From Dillenia suffruticosa (lineage: Eukaryota; Streptophyta; Magnoliopsida; Dilleniales; Dilleniaceae), in NCBI GenBank assembly GCA_033439265.1, contig JAVTVX010000019.1, positions 17,386,039 through 17,450,038 of the forward strand: DNA of 64,000 bases, read 5' to 3'. Below are positions 33,590-45,154 of this stretch, one piece after another. Numbering within the stretch: the first letter of the stretch is position 1; the number at the start of each line of letters is the position of its first letter. The notes under the pieces are model-generated. The model made no database searches. It worked only from the letters and a program-made list of their open reading frames with translations, and had not been told where the DNA came from. The translations under genes were made by a program, and so were the position numbers.

Positions 33590-36468
33590 GGTCTAATAGA
33601 GCTATGGAACAAGCTTGGAGAGGAAAGCTTATGAGATGAAAAGGAAAAGAAATAAAAAAGAAATGTTAAAAAAGACCATGATAAAACAGTCACGAGAGAG
33701 AGGGAGAGAAAGAGAGGAAAAGCATCAGATTCAGCAAGCATCAACAGCTTGAAAAAGCCCTCAAAGTTGGATTGGTATCAACAAGAGTCTTTGCCAAGAG
33801 TGACCCAATACTAACCAAAAGGGCTGCCTAGAGCACATTATTCATGAGTTCATGAGTTGCAACCAACAAGTTAAATAATTAATTTTTCTTTATTTTTTAC
33901 CCTTCCTTGGATTTAATGGGGGCATAGATAAGATAACATGATTGTTTTCATGGGTTATTGGGGTTGATCATTTCTCCTTAGGGGAGGGGTATATTTTTAT
34001 AGAATGATATCTTAATTCTGATAAGTCAATAATGAATGACAATTCTCCTTCTATTTATAATGTTTGAGACAAATTAAATTTCTAATTTAAAACCAATTGT
34101 AAATGCCAAAAATTCTCAATTTTATACACATTAAAATGAAAATTTTCGCATTCACTCTTAAAAAAAAAAAAAAAAAAAAGTTTGATGGCATTGATTTTAG
34201 AAAAAAGAAGTATAATCATATAAAAAGTGAAAGTAACATTTTTTATCAATATATTTCAACGCAAATTATATATTGCTTGAAAAAAAAAATGCATGCAAAA
34301 GTTAGCTTGAATCAGGGATTGTTCTTGACATACTACGATTACGACATTCTGGTTTTGGAACAAGTATTTTTTCTTTTTCTTGGCATCAATTCTGTTTGAA
34401 TTTCAACAAGCTTTAAGGGCTACAATGTCGCCTAGCCCTTCCTTAGTGCTTATGCAATCGTCCTCTCAAATCAAAATCTGCTAAATACATGAACCTAATT
34501 CCATCCATACCTAGTGCAAATAGCGGCGCCCAATCACACTTAGAATTCCTCTCTTTCTCACTCAAAGATATTCTGAGGAAATGAAGACAGAATTTAGTAG
34601 CCTATGTGCGTGTCTGTGGGCGATATCTTTCTTTGACTTTGCTTGTAGAGATGTGATGCTGTCTCCTCTTCCCTTGAACTTTTGTTGCCTTTAATATCCA
34701 AGTGCTACAAGTTTAAGGACGATTCAAAGGCTTTCCAGCTGTTTAGTGTCTGTTACTGTCAAACAGCCGATACTCCACTGTGCCCAACATTTCACTATTT
34801 TTTCTTTTTCTTTATTGGCAAAATGGTTGCTTCATCCTTAGACTTAACCTTTTCACTAATGTAGTATATATGATAATTATTCTCTCCATAGACTTAACCT
34901 TTTCACTAATGGGGTATATATGATAATTATTCTCTCCATACCCAATGATTTATAACTCTTCTCCATCATCAAAATTATAAATTGGACCTTAGTTTTATTT
35001 GGAAAAAAAAGAAAAAAAAAAGTTATACTATTCTTCGGATCACTTTTATTATATCATTTGAACGGAAAATAATACATATATTCTAATTAAAAATTGTGTA
35101 CCCATTGGCATCTAAATAATTCTTTCAATATTTAGACACATAACGTAGTAATCAAGATAAATAATATTTTTTATTTTTTATTTTATGAACTTGAAAAGAA
35201 ATTTTGAAATATACTTGTGATACATGTATCATCCAATTCCGAGCCAGGAAGAAAAGAACTAATATGTGGGGTCCCAAGTACCCAAACCCTTTTCTCTTTT
35301 CAAACGTGGGGTCCTTAGTTGTGCAATTTCTATTTTTGCCCCTTCTCTCTTTCTTTCCTTTTTTTTTTTTTTTTTAAACAAGAATTTAAATTTAAAATTA
35401 TCAAATTGAGAAAAAAGACTTATACCACTTAACTATTTCGAACACTTTTTACCCCTTCTTTCTTTAATTTCTTGGAGCCAATTGTTCAATTTTCTTGTTA
35501 TAGAGCAAAGTTTTTTTTTTTTTTTTTTGCTTCCTCTTTTAATATAGTTGAAATTATATTTAATTAAATTTAGATAAAATTCTAATAAAAATTTATTTAT
35601 ATAACAGTAATTTTTATTTTTCTTTAAATAAATGCTCTAACTTTCTTATAAAAAGTAATAGTATATAATTTTTTTTAAAAAAAAAATTAGCTTTAATTAT
35701 AAAAGAATATTCTACTAAAAATTTATATTAATCAAAGCCATTAGGGGTATACATGCCTTCAAAAAAAAAAAAAAAAAAAAAAAAAGGAGCAGCCCAAGAC
35801 TACCTCATGTTTCTAGGCTTATAGCCCAATGTACCAACCCCGTACTCCTCGTACCACCACATCAAAGAAACTCTTGGCCCAAATCTTATTATTATCGGAA
35901 CCCAAATTCTGTTGGTAGGCCTAAGGATGCTAGTTGGTGATCCCACAAGGTACACATTAAATACACCAATGTGGGTCACTAAATAACTTTCTTCTTCTTT
36001 TGTCAAAAAGTTGATTTTAAATGACTCTTCCCATACGTATAAATCCCTCAATTCTAGTATTAACAGAACTTTTTTTTTTTTTTTTTAACAATTCTAGTAT
36101 TGACAAAGCTTTGCTTCAGTCCAATCAGACAAAGCAAGACATATCCAGTCAAGGACAGGGCGCCATGTCATGTCCAAGGCCAGTCAGATCCACTTGAGGC
36201 GAAAATCATAAGCTGCCCTATTGGTCCCGCAATCCCCATGTCTACAAACAGAGCATGTTTACCTACTAAACCGACAATCCGCCCATATATTTTGTCATTT
36301 CTAATAAGAAAAAGCAAAATTTATACCGCTCACTCAAAAAGAGCACAATTAAGATTCATTTTTGGGCCTGGAACGGGGACTTTCCATGTTTGTACAAACA
36401 GAAATTTGGAAGAAGAGCTGGGTAGATCAAATCAAAGTGCAAGAGAAGTTCACAATTTATTTACATTT
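33590..36468. other. Intergenic DNA between the two host genes
   Basis: AT-rich with several long A and T runs (34161, 35360, 35510, 35760, 36070). It holds a 50 bp tandem duplication at 34840-34939. A 157-residue plus-strand frame at 36100-36573 overlaps the last exon of the minus-strand gene and has no recognisable domain. The 36380-36468 part should be the 3' UTR of that gene. Confidence 0.6.
34840..34939. repeat. 50 bp tandem duplication
   Basis: Two adjacent 50 bp units starting AGACTTAACCTTTTCACTAA. By eye they differ only at GTAGTA versus GGGGTA, so the duplication is recent. Confidence 0.9.
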
Positions 36469-38699
36469 TTAAGGCCATTTGGTGAATTCAAACACTTTGA
36501 AGACTATGTCGATACCAGTGGGGATCTGCCACAAAAAGAGCCCAACATTAAGTGCATTGAGAGCAATATGTAGATTTCTCGCTGTTTCACTTCCTTTCTG
36601 CATTGCTGGAACCAGAGCTGCTGCTGCTGCCCATAATACAGTCATTGCTGCACCATCATTATAAAGCATGCGGTTATATATACAAAATTGAACACAGCAA
36701 AACTAAAAATCCTTCGTCCCTAGCAATGAAAACAACTTATGTATATATATATTGCGAAATCTCACATTGACTAACTAAATATTAAGGAGAGGCATATAAA
36801 CACGGGAATCCTCCACCTTAGCAACTAATTTAAAGGTTTGAATCGGGATCTCTCCTAATATATGCAAATCACAGCCTCTTCATTTAGCCAACGAAAAATT
36901 CTTCAGTCAGGCATATATATTTTATCGAAATTTTTTTCCCTTCTTATTATTGGGATTGAAGATGTAGGGCATACTATACCTGCTCCAGCAAACAAATGCG
37001 GACCTGGGAATAGCTTTCCAGTCCTGAACCATGTGTTTATACCACCACCAATTGACTCAAACACTCCGAATCCTAATAGAATTGAACCTGCATTGTAGTG
37101 TCTATCCCTGTATGACCCTTTGATCAGCTCCTTTCTTTCCTGCATGTATAAAGCCAATTAATTCCCACAATTTGTGCGACCAAAGTTGTGAAACATGGAA
37201 AATAGGCAGTACACTAGAACCATATTCCATGATCAGAGCAAAAGAAATGCAAATATAGAATCACCATGACAAAAAATATTGCTACAACTGTTTTCATGGT
37301 CGAGTTGTCTGTTGAGAAATACCTAGTTTATCTACTTTCAAGTCATGAAGAGGCGTTTCCTATGCAAAATCTCGTGGTCAAGATGCTAGAAATCTAAGAC
37401 TGATTCCTGCCATCATAGCACAGTAAGGTTTATGGGATGGAAGCATAGCAAGCCACCTCTGGGGTGTTTTTTTTTTTCTTTCTTTTTTCTGTTATTGCAT
37501 TTTCACACAAAACAAATAAATCAAAGCCAGATAGGAAGGTTCAGTCTTGGATGATGCTGGCCTTGCTTGCTTGATTTTATGTGCCTTCTGAAGTTGTTCT
37601 TTGTTTTAAGAAATGCGGCACCATGCAAATTAGAAGCATGAATATAAAATTAAATAATGTAGCTAAGATTTACACATCTTTTCAAACCCTCCAAATAATA
37701 TTAGGTTCAGAATTTTATAGCATTATTTGTGCCCCCCCCCCCTAAATGTGTGCCATCCAATCCAACATAATGTCCCTTAGAGAGGAGTGTGTTTTTCTCT
37801 TGTCATGAAGTACTGTCAACCTAAACGATGAATTGATCCTTGTGCTATAGAGGTTATACCTCACCTAAACAATGAACAAAGTGAAGCCCACTTTAATAAC
37901 AAATCAAAGTCTCTGCAAACGCTGCAGTACATTAAGCAGGAAACCAAGTTTGTGGTTCAAAATGTGGCTCCCACCCAAAAGCAACTTCAGCTAAACCACA
38001 CAAATCAGATGACAAATTTGGGTCGCATAACCTTAAACACGGAAACAAAAGATAATCTATGAATTGATCATCAAAAATAGGGGAAGCAATTAGAGACTAA
38101 AACAGAATGGGGGGAGACAACCTCAGTGAGTTGCTGAATTTTGATTTCAACAGGTGAAGGCTGAGCATCAGGTAGTGGTTTTCCTTCAGGAGTAACAGAA
38201 ACAGGCTTAACTTGCTTCTTTAGCTCATTGATCTCATTCTGTATGGTCCTCACTCTTCTCCATTGCCATCCCAAATAACCAGCCCACAATGTGTACACAA
38301 ACAATCCACTCATCACTATTGGATGTACCAATGCAAATGACCTTCCTTCCAAAATCCCAAATTCCCCTCCAACTGCCAATGCATCCTATTCCCAAAATAA
38401 ATAAACAAATAAGGCTATTTCCCAAAAAATAAAAAAAAAAAAAAAAACTAGAGTGAAGAAATTGAAACTTATGGACTTGCCTTGGCATCTAAGTAGAAGG
38501 GTAAAGCAATAGCTGTAAGAGGGATTGAGACTGATTGTAATTGGTGAAGGGTTTGTCTTAGAATTGATTTTTCCGTTGTCTTTGAGTTTGGTAAGGAGTT
38601 TAATTTTGTTGGGGTGGTGATGTTTTGGAGTTTTGAGTGAAAATATGGTGATTTTGGGGGCAAGATTGGGAGTTTCAGAAGGTTGAGTGTGGTTGCCAT
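36469..38699 (-). CDS. DUF4079 family protein, probably plastid-targeted (four exons)
   Basis: Exons 38699-38481, 38385-38122, 37139-36980 and 36647-36469 join in frame to 273 residues ending FEFTKWP. Residues 1 to about 40 are rich in Thr, Ser, Lys and Pro with no acidic residue, like a plastid transit peptide. FALVHPIVMSGLFVYTLWAG (90-109) starts the first membrane segment, followed by a WQWRRVRTIQNEINELKKQ loop. Further hydrophobic segments lie at about 176-197, 214-231 and 242-262. The blocks GRSFALVHPIVM, RTGKLFPGPHLFAGA and VLWAAAAALVPAMQKG fit DUF4079 proteins of plants and cyanobacteria (Arabidopsis At3g61870-like, from memory). Intron 1 (38480-38386) starts GC, not GT; introns 2 and 3 are GT-AG. 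A CT-rich tract lies just upstream of the ATG. The biochemical role is unknown to me; a thylakoid or envelope membrane location is inferred. Confidence 0.92.
36755..36863 (+). repeat. LTR-like fragment inside intron 3 of the DUF4079 gene
   Basis: The plus strand has GCGAAATCTCACATTGACTA, then GGCATATAAACACGGG (TATA-like), then a CCTCCACCTTAGCAACTA block and a GGGATCTCTCCTAATAT end. This order matches short LTRs common in dicot genomes as I remember them. It is antisense to the host gene. No partner LTR or primer site is present. Confidence 0.4.
37730..37742. repeat. C homopolymer in intron 2 of the DUF4079 gene
   Basis: About twelve C residues in a row within intron 2 (37140-38121). No other feature of note was found in that intron. 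Confidence 0.85.
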
Positions 38700-39474
38700 G
38701 CTTAAGAGAGAGAGAGAGAACAAAATGATAAGGGAACTGAATTTTTTCTTTAGGACAGTACCAGGCCACCAATTTGCCGAGCTTCTTTGTCCAGCTGTAC
38801 AATATGGAACGGCTCCCGCCCCACTTTTTGGGGAGATTGACCTCTCGAGAGTCCTCTCGCCTCTTCCCGCTGTGTGTGGTTAAAATATTCAATTTGTTTT
38901 CGTTCAACTTGTAGACGCTGCAAGCTGTAGTCCAGACACCTACTTCAATTTTTGTCTAATCAAAGCCAAATTATATCATACAACACAAGTTACGGCGGTT
39001 CTTCATTTAGCCATCCCATGTGAATTAAAAGGAAAATAATTAATGAATAGAAACCAATGAAATTTATAGATTTTTAATTTAAATAATTTTTTGAATGATA
39101 TAAATTTTTACATGAAAATAAAAAAATGTAATCTAATCTTTTTTAACTATCAAAGGCCATTATGATTTCTTTGGTTATACCCTACATATTCAATTCGAGA
39201 TGAAAATCGGAGCTACTCCACAATTTCTTTTTCTTCTTTTCATGATTTATTGAATGTTATATAAGTTGACCGCCATCGCAATATAAACATTTATCTCACT
39301 AAATGAAATTAGCTATATAGATTCATATCACATATTTATCTAATGACTGTTTTTTTATACAATAATAAAAATTGTGTTTTTATTCCACTAAACTGAATTG
39401 ATAATATGGATACAGATGATTAGATTATGAAATTTGACAAGAATTTGATTAGAGTAAACTAGGGCCATTACACA
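38700..39474. other. Upstream region of the DUF4079 gene
   Basis: 38700-38720 is the CT-rich leader (minus strand). No clear TATA box is placed; a TATTTTAA-like run near 38885 is possible. The rest is AT-rich intergenic DNA without a gene. Confidence 0.5.
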
Positions 39475-39629
39475 AGCCGAGTCGAATTCAAAATGCTCGT
39501 GAGCTACTCGATCAACAGCTCGGCTCGACTCGAGTTTGACCGAGTTCAAGTCGAATTTATCATGTATCGAGTTGAGTTCGAGTAGTAAAATTTTAGAGTC
39601 GAAAACTCGACGAGTAACTCGATTACATA

Positions 39630-39668
<39 letters not shown>

Positions 39669-39890
39669 GATTATAATATAAAAAATTAATTAAAATAAAA
39701 CACATTAATATGTTATAAAATAATCGAGTTTTTGAGTTTGAGTTCGAGTAGTTTGTTATACAGTCGAGTTGATTTCAAATTCTATTATTTATTATTTGTC
39801 AGAGTTCGAATCGAGTTCGAGTCGAGTAAAAAAAATCAAGTTCGAGTTCGAGTATAGGAATACTCGGGATCGACTCGGCTCGAATACACT
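39475..39890. repeat. TCGAG-rich degenerate foldback repeat
   Basis: About 415 bp with many copies of GAGTTCGAG, CTCGACTCG and variants on both strands. GCCGAGTCGAATTC near the left end and GACTCGGCTCGAAT near the right end are roughly inverted, around an AT-rich centre with a TA microsatellite (about 39635-39668). It looks like a non-autonomous DNA element; the family is uncertain. Confidence 0.5.
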
Positions 39891-40984
39891 ATAAGAGTAT
39901 ACTTTTCACTGTGAATATTAGAAGTATGGAAGGACACTACATGTGCCCAAAAAGAAAAAATAAAGTTGGAAAATATGAAAGAAACTTTGAAGAGAGGAAA
40001 TCAGAATATGAAATTACCGGTTAGCTATGACGGAATTGTGTGCAGATAATTTTTTATCATATTTTTAAATATCTATATACCCATTTTACTTTTTTGAGAA
40101 ATTATATTTAAGGATATTTTGATTTAAAAATATTATTAATGTTATAGACAAGAGTACCATGCATCCATTGCATGAAAAAATTAAATGAATTTACATAAGA
40201 TTAATTGAAAGAAAAAAATTTAAGTTAAATATAAATTAAAAAATAGAATTTAAAAGTCATTATTGAGATATTATTCCTTAATTTTAAAAAAAGTTATTAA
40301 TAATCTACCCAAATATTTAAACTTGTCTACCCTCTAAATTGATTGGAACCAACCCATTTGCCCCGGCCCATTCCTGGGGTGGGGCAAGCAAGCCTTATCC
40401 TCGTTCACAGGTCTAGTACCAGGGTTTCTTCTCCCACAAAACCCCAAAATAAAAATAGAAAAAGAAAAGAGGGGGTTGTTTGCTTGCTTTTGGGTTGGGT
40501 GAAAAACTCTGCATTTGATATTTGTACACGGGCCGACACTTGTTAGTGTAGGTAGGATGAATATTTTAGTTTTTTAATCAAGTCGGGAGTTTAATTTTTC
40601 TGGACACGAAAAAAACAATATTGGAAACTTGCCCCCATAAAGTGGATTCAGCAGTGGTTGATTTAGATTAATCAAGATAAAACTCCGAATACTGGCAGAT
40701 GGATAAATCATAGAACAAAAAAAAAAAAAAAGATATTTGTACACAATTAAGCCCAATCTGCAAAACAAGTGGTCTTTGGGCCGATCCCAACCGATGCCCA
40801 ATTAGCATAGTCCTGGATCAAACATTTTAGCTCTTTTATTCAACCACATGACATTCTGTTTCCGTCAAAGATGATCCCCTCTGAACAACTAAATGGGTCA
40901 ATGCTGATGAGTGTTCACCAAAAGAAAATATATATATGTTCTGATGAGTTAATTTTTATTTTTTATTTTTTTTAATCACCTACT

Positions 40985-41150
40985 AGTATGCGAAGTCATA
41001 TTCCGACTAATTCTGTCTGAATATTATTAGGTCTAATTTAGGGAAGATTTCTCCCAATATAGTATTTTCTATTTTTAAATTTCAAATCTGAAATTTGGTT
41101 AAGTGATTTAACATATTTATCTACTAAACTGACTATTTTTTGGTGAAACT
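40985..41150 (-). repeat. SINE-like dispersed repeat copy
   Basis: The minus strand starts with the A-box-like TTTAGTAGATAAATATG, followed by CACTTAACCAAATTTCAGAT (B-box region) and a body ending in AATTAGTCGGAATATGAC. It is the clearest copy of the family. Confidence 0.5.
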
Positions 41151-43755
41151 GATAAGCTAATATACCCGTTTCAATGTATATTCAGGAAATACATAAAAGA
41201 GTTATGCATTTCCCTTTGAATTTATATTTAATTCGTGTTAATCCGGTCTTTGCATACATCTTCGTATTAAGTCTTTATTAATCACAAAATGAACACAATA
41301 ATATATCATATCATTTCTTAACCCATAAAATAATATTTTATAAAAATTTAATAGGTTGTATCGACTTCAGTATCTTTGCTTAATAGAAAATGCCGAAATA
41401 ATAAAAATTTAGTATGTTTTAGACCAACGACCCATCGAGCCAAGTATTGATGCGACTCATCCTCATTGCTTTGCTTTGTCTTCTTTTCTTTTCTTTTATT
41501 TTTTTCATTTACTTTGCAAAAAGGTGAAGAGTTTTTTCACCTGTATTGATCCTCTGAGTACTATTCCAAAAATTCCAACCTATATTGAAATGCATGATCC
41601 GAGCTATTGTTAGTATTGAAAGGGCGAGTTTGTCATTATATAAATTCAATATAAAATAACTTAATAGTCAATAATATAATACTAGTAGTTGTTAGATCAA
41701 AGTCTGCAACCAATTTCCTGTACAAATAAGAGTTTGGACATCATTTTAAAAGGATACAATTTCTGTTTTTGGTGAGAATGTAATCACTAATACCAAACGT
41801 AGCTTATGAAATAACCTACTAATGTCTTTGGTTCCAGTATTTTTCTTACAAAAATCTCGACTTCAAGTCTTATGAATAAAAAACCAGGCGTTACGAGAGT
41901 CAGATCCTAAATTAGGTCCCACAATATTCAAATCGGAGTAGTTAAATATTTCGGATATCGGTCGATGAAAGCCAAAAATTGATTAAACAAGACAAAAAAA
42001 TTATGAAGTACTTTAATACCCGTTTGGCAGGACTTTTTTTCGGCTTATCTTCTCCTAGAGAAGTAAAAATTAATTATTTTTTAAAAAAAGTTAAAAGTTG
42101 TTTGGGTTTTTTACTTTTGAAATAAAGTAATTAATTTATTTTTTACTTTTTTACTCTTGAAGTAAAGTTAAAAGTTAAAAATTAATGGATATATTTGAAA
42201 TTTTATATCATTTAAATGAGGATATTAATAGAATAAAAATAATTATGTGAGAATATAAATGAAATAAAAAAATATAAATTTATGGAAAAGTTAGAGTATT
42301 AAAAAAAATTTTTTAAGAGTTTTTCAAAGATTTCGTTTAGTAGGTTTCTTCTTATAAGGAGAAGAGAAACCGAAAAAAAAAAGTCATGCCAAATGGCACT
42401 TGGTGACCGGGATACTCAATACATCACCGGCCAAGATGGAGAGATCTGAAAATCGCTTTGCAGTATGCTTCCAAAATTTTACGATTCATCAAAGCGATCA
42501 TAATCTAACTTTGATGTTTCTAAATAAAGATTTAATTTAGACATGTCTTCATTAGTAGTAAATTCACATTCATACAATTAAATTCTTACAAATAATATAT
42601 CATTAATAAATCAATAGGCAATAAATGAATAAAGTAAATAATTAATATATATATATATATATATATATAACTTACACCAAAAAGTGGGGAGAGACATTCT
42701 TGAAATTTTGCATCCTTTATCTGAGTCTTTCACATGTTTGACACCACCTCTAATGTTGAGAAGCTAATTTCAAAACATTTTGAAGATTTAAGATATGGGC
42801 ACAGCAACAAATATGAAAAATGTAATATGACCTCTCAAGTTCTTTACCAAAACATTATTGGCAGAAGCATTGTCTAAAGTAAGAGAAAAAGAAAAAATCT
42901 TTTTAATATTCCCCATTCCTTCAAACAATTATACACATAAGTAGCTAACATAAACTCGATATTTCACTACATAGCATTCCATTTTCATCAGCAAAATGAA
43001 CAGTCAAACACATATATCTTTTCAGAATTATCCATTGTCTAACAATTAGGGGTTAAGGAAACTCTACCAGGAGTATTAGTCATATATCGTCTACTTTTAC
43101 CGAACTCTTTTGACTTAATCACAGGTTTCGAGTTAAAACTCTAAAAATGATGAAAAAATATTTAAAAACTCTAATCCATAAAATAGAGTTTACAGTACTC
43201 AAATCAAATTAATCAAATAAAACCCAGATGCTGACGGTGAAAATATATATATATATATATATATAATGTCTACTTTTACCATCTTAGTTGATTATCATTT
43301 AACCCAAGTTACAAAATGATATCTTAAAACATTTAATAAAACGATACATACCCAATGTCAGACAATATCCTGGTTTAGGATCGGGTTTAATACTGACTTT
43401 TAACTTAATTTTACAAACATTGCATTTCTATATCATCAACCCTTTTTCCAATCTTAGTAAAATATTTCCACATTTTTTTTTTATAAATATTAAGTTGTAC
43501 ATGAAATCATTAATCATGTTACCCAACAGGCTGTTTAGTTCACCCGTCCGATGGGCTAGGCCCGCTAAATGACCACGTTAATAGGGGGATTTTAAAAGTG
43601 TGGACCCTCTTTAGGCCTGCCCTACATGTCATACAAAAACCAAAATATTATAAATTATAATTTTTTTAAAGAAAAATAATTGGATTATCAATTTATAATT
43701 ATAAAATTTTTGAGGTTTGGAATCGTGGGTTAATGATGATGCATGGAGGGCTCGC

Positions 43756-43757
<2 letters not shown>

Positions 43758-43831
<74 letters not shown>
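43758..43831. repeat. (GA)n microsatellite
   Basis: About 37 uninterrupted GA units, the longest simple repeat in the window. Confidence 0.97.
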
Positions 43832-43833
<2 letters not shown>

Positions 43834-43889
43834 TAATAGACAATGATAGACGTGGAGGTGATTTTTAACCACTTATAAAAGAATGTTCG

Positions 43890-44035
43890 GATTATCTGAT
43901 TAATTTAATTCGAATATTGTGAAATCTAATTTAGGAAGTTAACTCTCATAATACCTTTTTGTTATATTTTTAAAGTTTAAATTTAAAATTTTAGTTAAAT
44001 GATTTTAATATTTTGTCACAAAATTTACAAAACTT
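43890..44035 (-). repeat. SINE-like dispersed repeat copy
   Basis: Shares the ATTAATTTAATTCGAATATT and TCTAATTTAGGAAGTTAACT blocks with the other copies. Its head is more decayed. Confidence 0.4.
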
Positions 44036-44824
44036 AAATTAAAATAATAAACTATGGGATGGCACTTGACTGGTTCTCACGAAGTGATTCCTTTTTTCCC
44101 CCAAAAATATCATTTCAAATTTTTGGATTGGTCTAGGTTTAGGCACGTAGGCATAATATAAAAATTTGTAGCTTCTTCTAAAGGTATAATTCAAATAGAT
44201 GAAGTCAATTTTCATTTTTTTTAAAGAAAAAAACACTTATACTATGAGCCAAAAGTGGTGGGTCACCAATAAAAGCCCGGGCAAACCACAACCTTGGCTT
44301 ATATAAATATAAACTTATATTTTGTGGGGCTAACATCAATCAAAGCCAGCAAGCACGGCCATTCAATCTCCAACACAGACACTTGCATAAGAGTCGTCCT
44401 CTCTGATTATTACTTGTGTTAAAAAGATCAACATGATATCATCCGTCCCACTAAAACAACACCAGAAATAATTCACTATATATGAAGTCATTCTCTGGTT
44501 ATAACTTCCTTTACATATATTTCAAGCAACTTTATTCTGGGGCCCTAGGTCTCTTTAGAGCAATAATGGCCACAACCCAACTTCGTGGTTAATGTAATAA
44601 ACAAATCAAAGCAGTGTTTTTTATCTGCCCTTTGGAGATTGATTCCACATTGTTGTTTCTACATTTTTAGATTTTGATTTTGGAATATGAGTAATGGAAA
44701 GATAAATAGACTATGCATAACACATCTTGACTGAAAAAAATATTGCGTATTACAGATAGATTTCAATCGTACGTATATTTTGATCGAACTTAGAATCGTA
44801 GCTTTAATGATTGTATGCTAGAAC

Positions 44825-45154
44825 TTTGTACCAAATTAACCTAAAAGAAAAAAAAAAAACACCATTCAAAAAATATTTCCAAATCTAACACACTCATATT
44901 GTGATTTCAAGTCACGACATTACTGTTCATTGAACAGTAAAATACTGTTCATTGAACAGTAAAATACTGTTCATTAAACAGTAAATACTGTTTATTGAAC
45001 AGTGCCATGTCGTGACTTGAAGTTGCGACATGATACTGTTTAATGAATAGTAATGTCGTGATTTGAAGTCACAACATGAGTGTGTTAGATTTGAAAATAT
45101 TTTTTAAAGGGTGGTGTTTTAAATTTTTTTTTTTTAAGGTTAATTTGGTACAAA
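44825..45154. mobile_element. 330 bp hairpin MITE with about 115 bp inverted arms
   Basis: The left arm from TTTGTACCAAATTAACC and the right arm ending GGTTAATTTGGTACAAA are near-complete reverse complements over about 115 bp, including a TCTAACACACTCAT block. The centre carries four or five near-palindromes of the form ACTGTTCATTGAACAGT (44927-45005) and a second pair around GTCGTGACTTGAAGT. There is no coding capacity. I found no convincing target duplication, so the superfamily is open. Confidence 0.8.

Larger units (their letters stand above)
39891..44824. other. Large intergenic block with dispersed repeats
   Basis: No host gene supported. Present are TA microsatellites at about 42640-42668 and 43242-43264, a long (GA)n at 43758-43831, and several copies of the short SINE-like repeat in both orientations (for example 40985-41150 and 43890-44035; weaker at 41860-41975 and 43120-43230). 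Short frames have no domain. Confidence 0.6.

Noticed and set aside
36100-36573. 157-residue plus-strand frame
   Set aside because: It overlaps the last exon of the DUF4079 gene on the other strand and has no recognisable domain.
38386-38907. 173-residue minus-strand frame across the start of the DUF4079 gene
   Set aside because: It is in another frame from the conserved protein and runs through intron 1. The spliced model explains the region better.
44927-45005. CRISPR-like array of short repeats
   Set aside because: The near-palindromes are adjacent copies with only A-runs between them, inside a hairpin transposon in plant DNA. There are no spacers.
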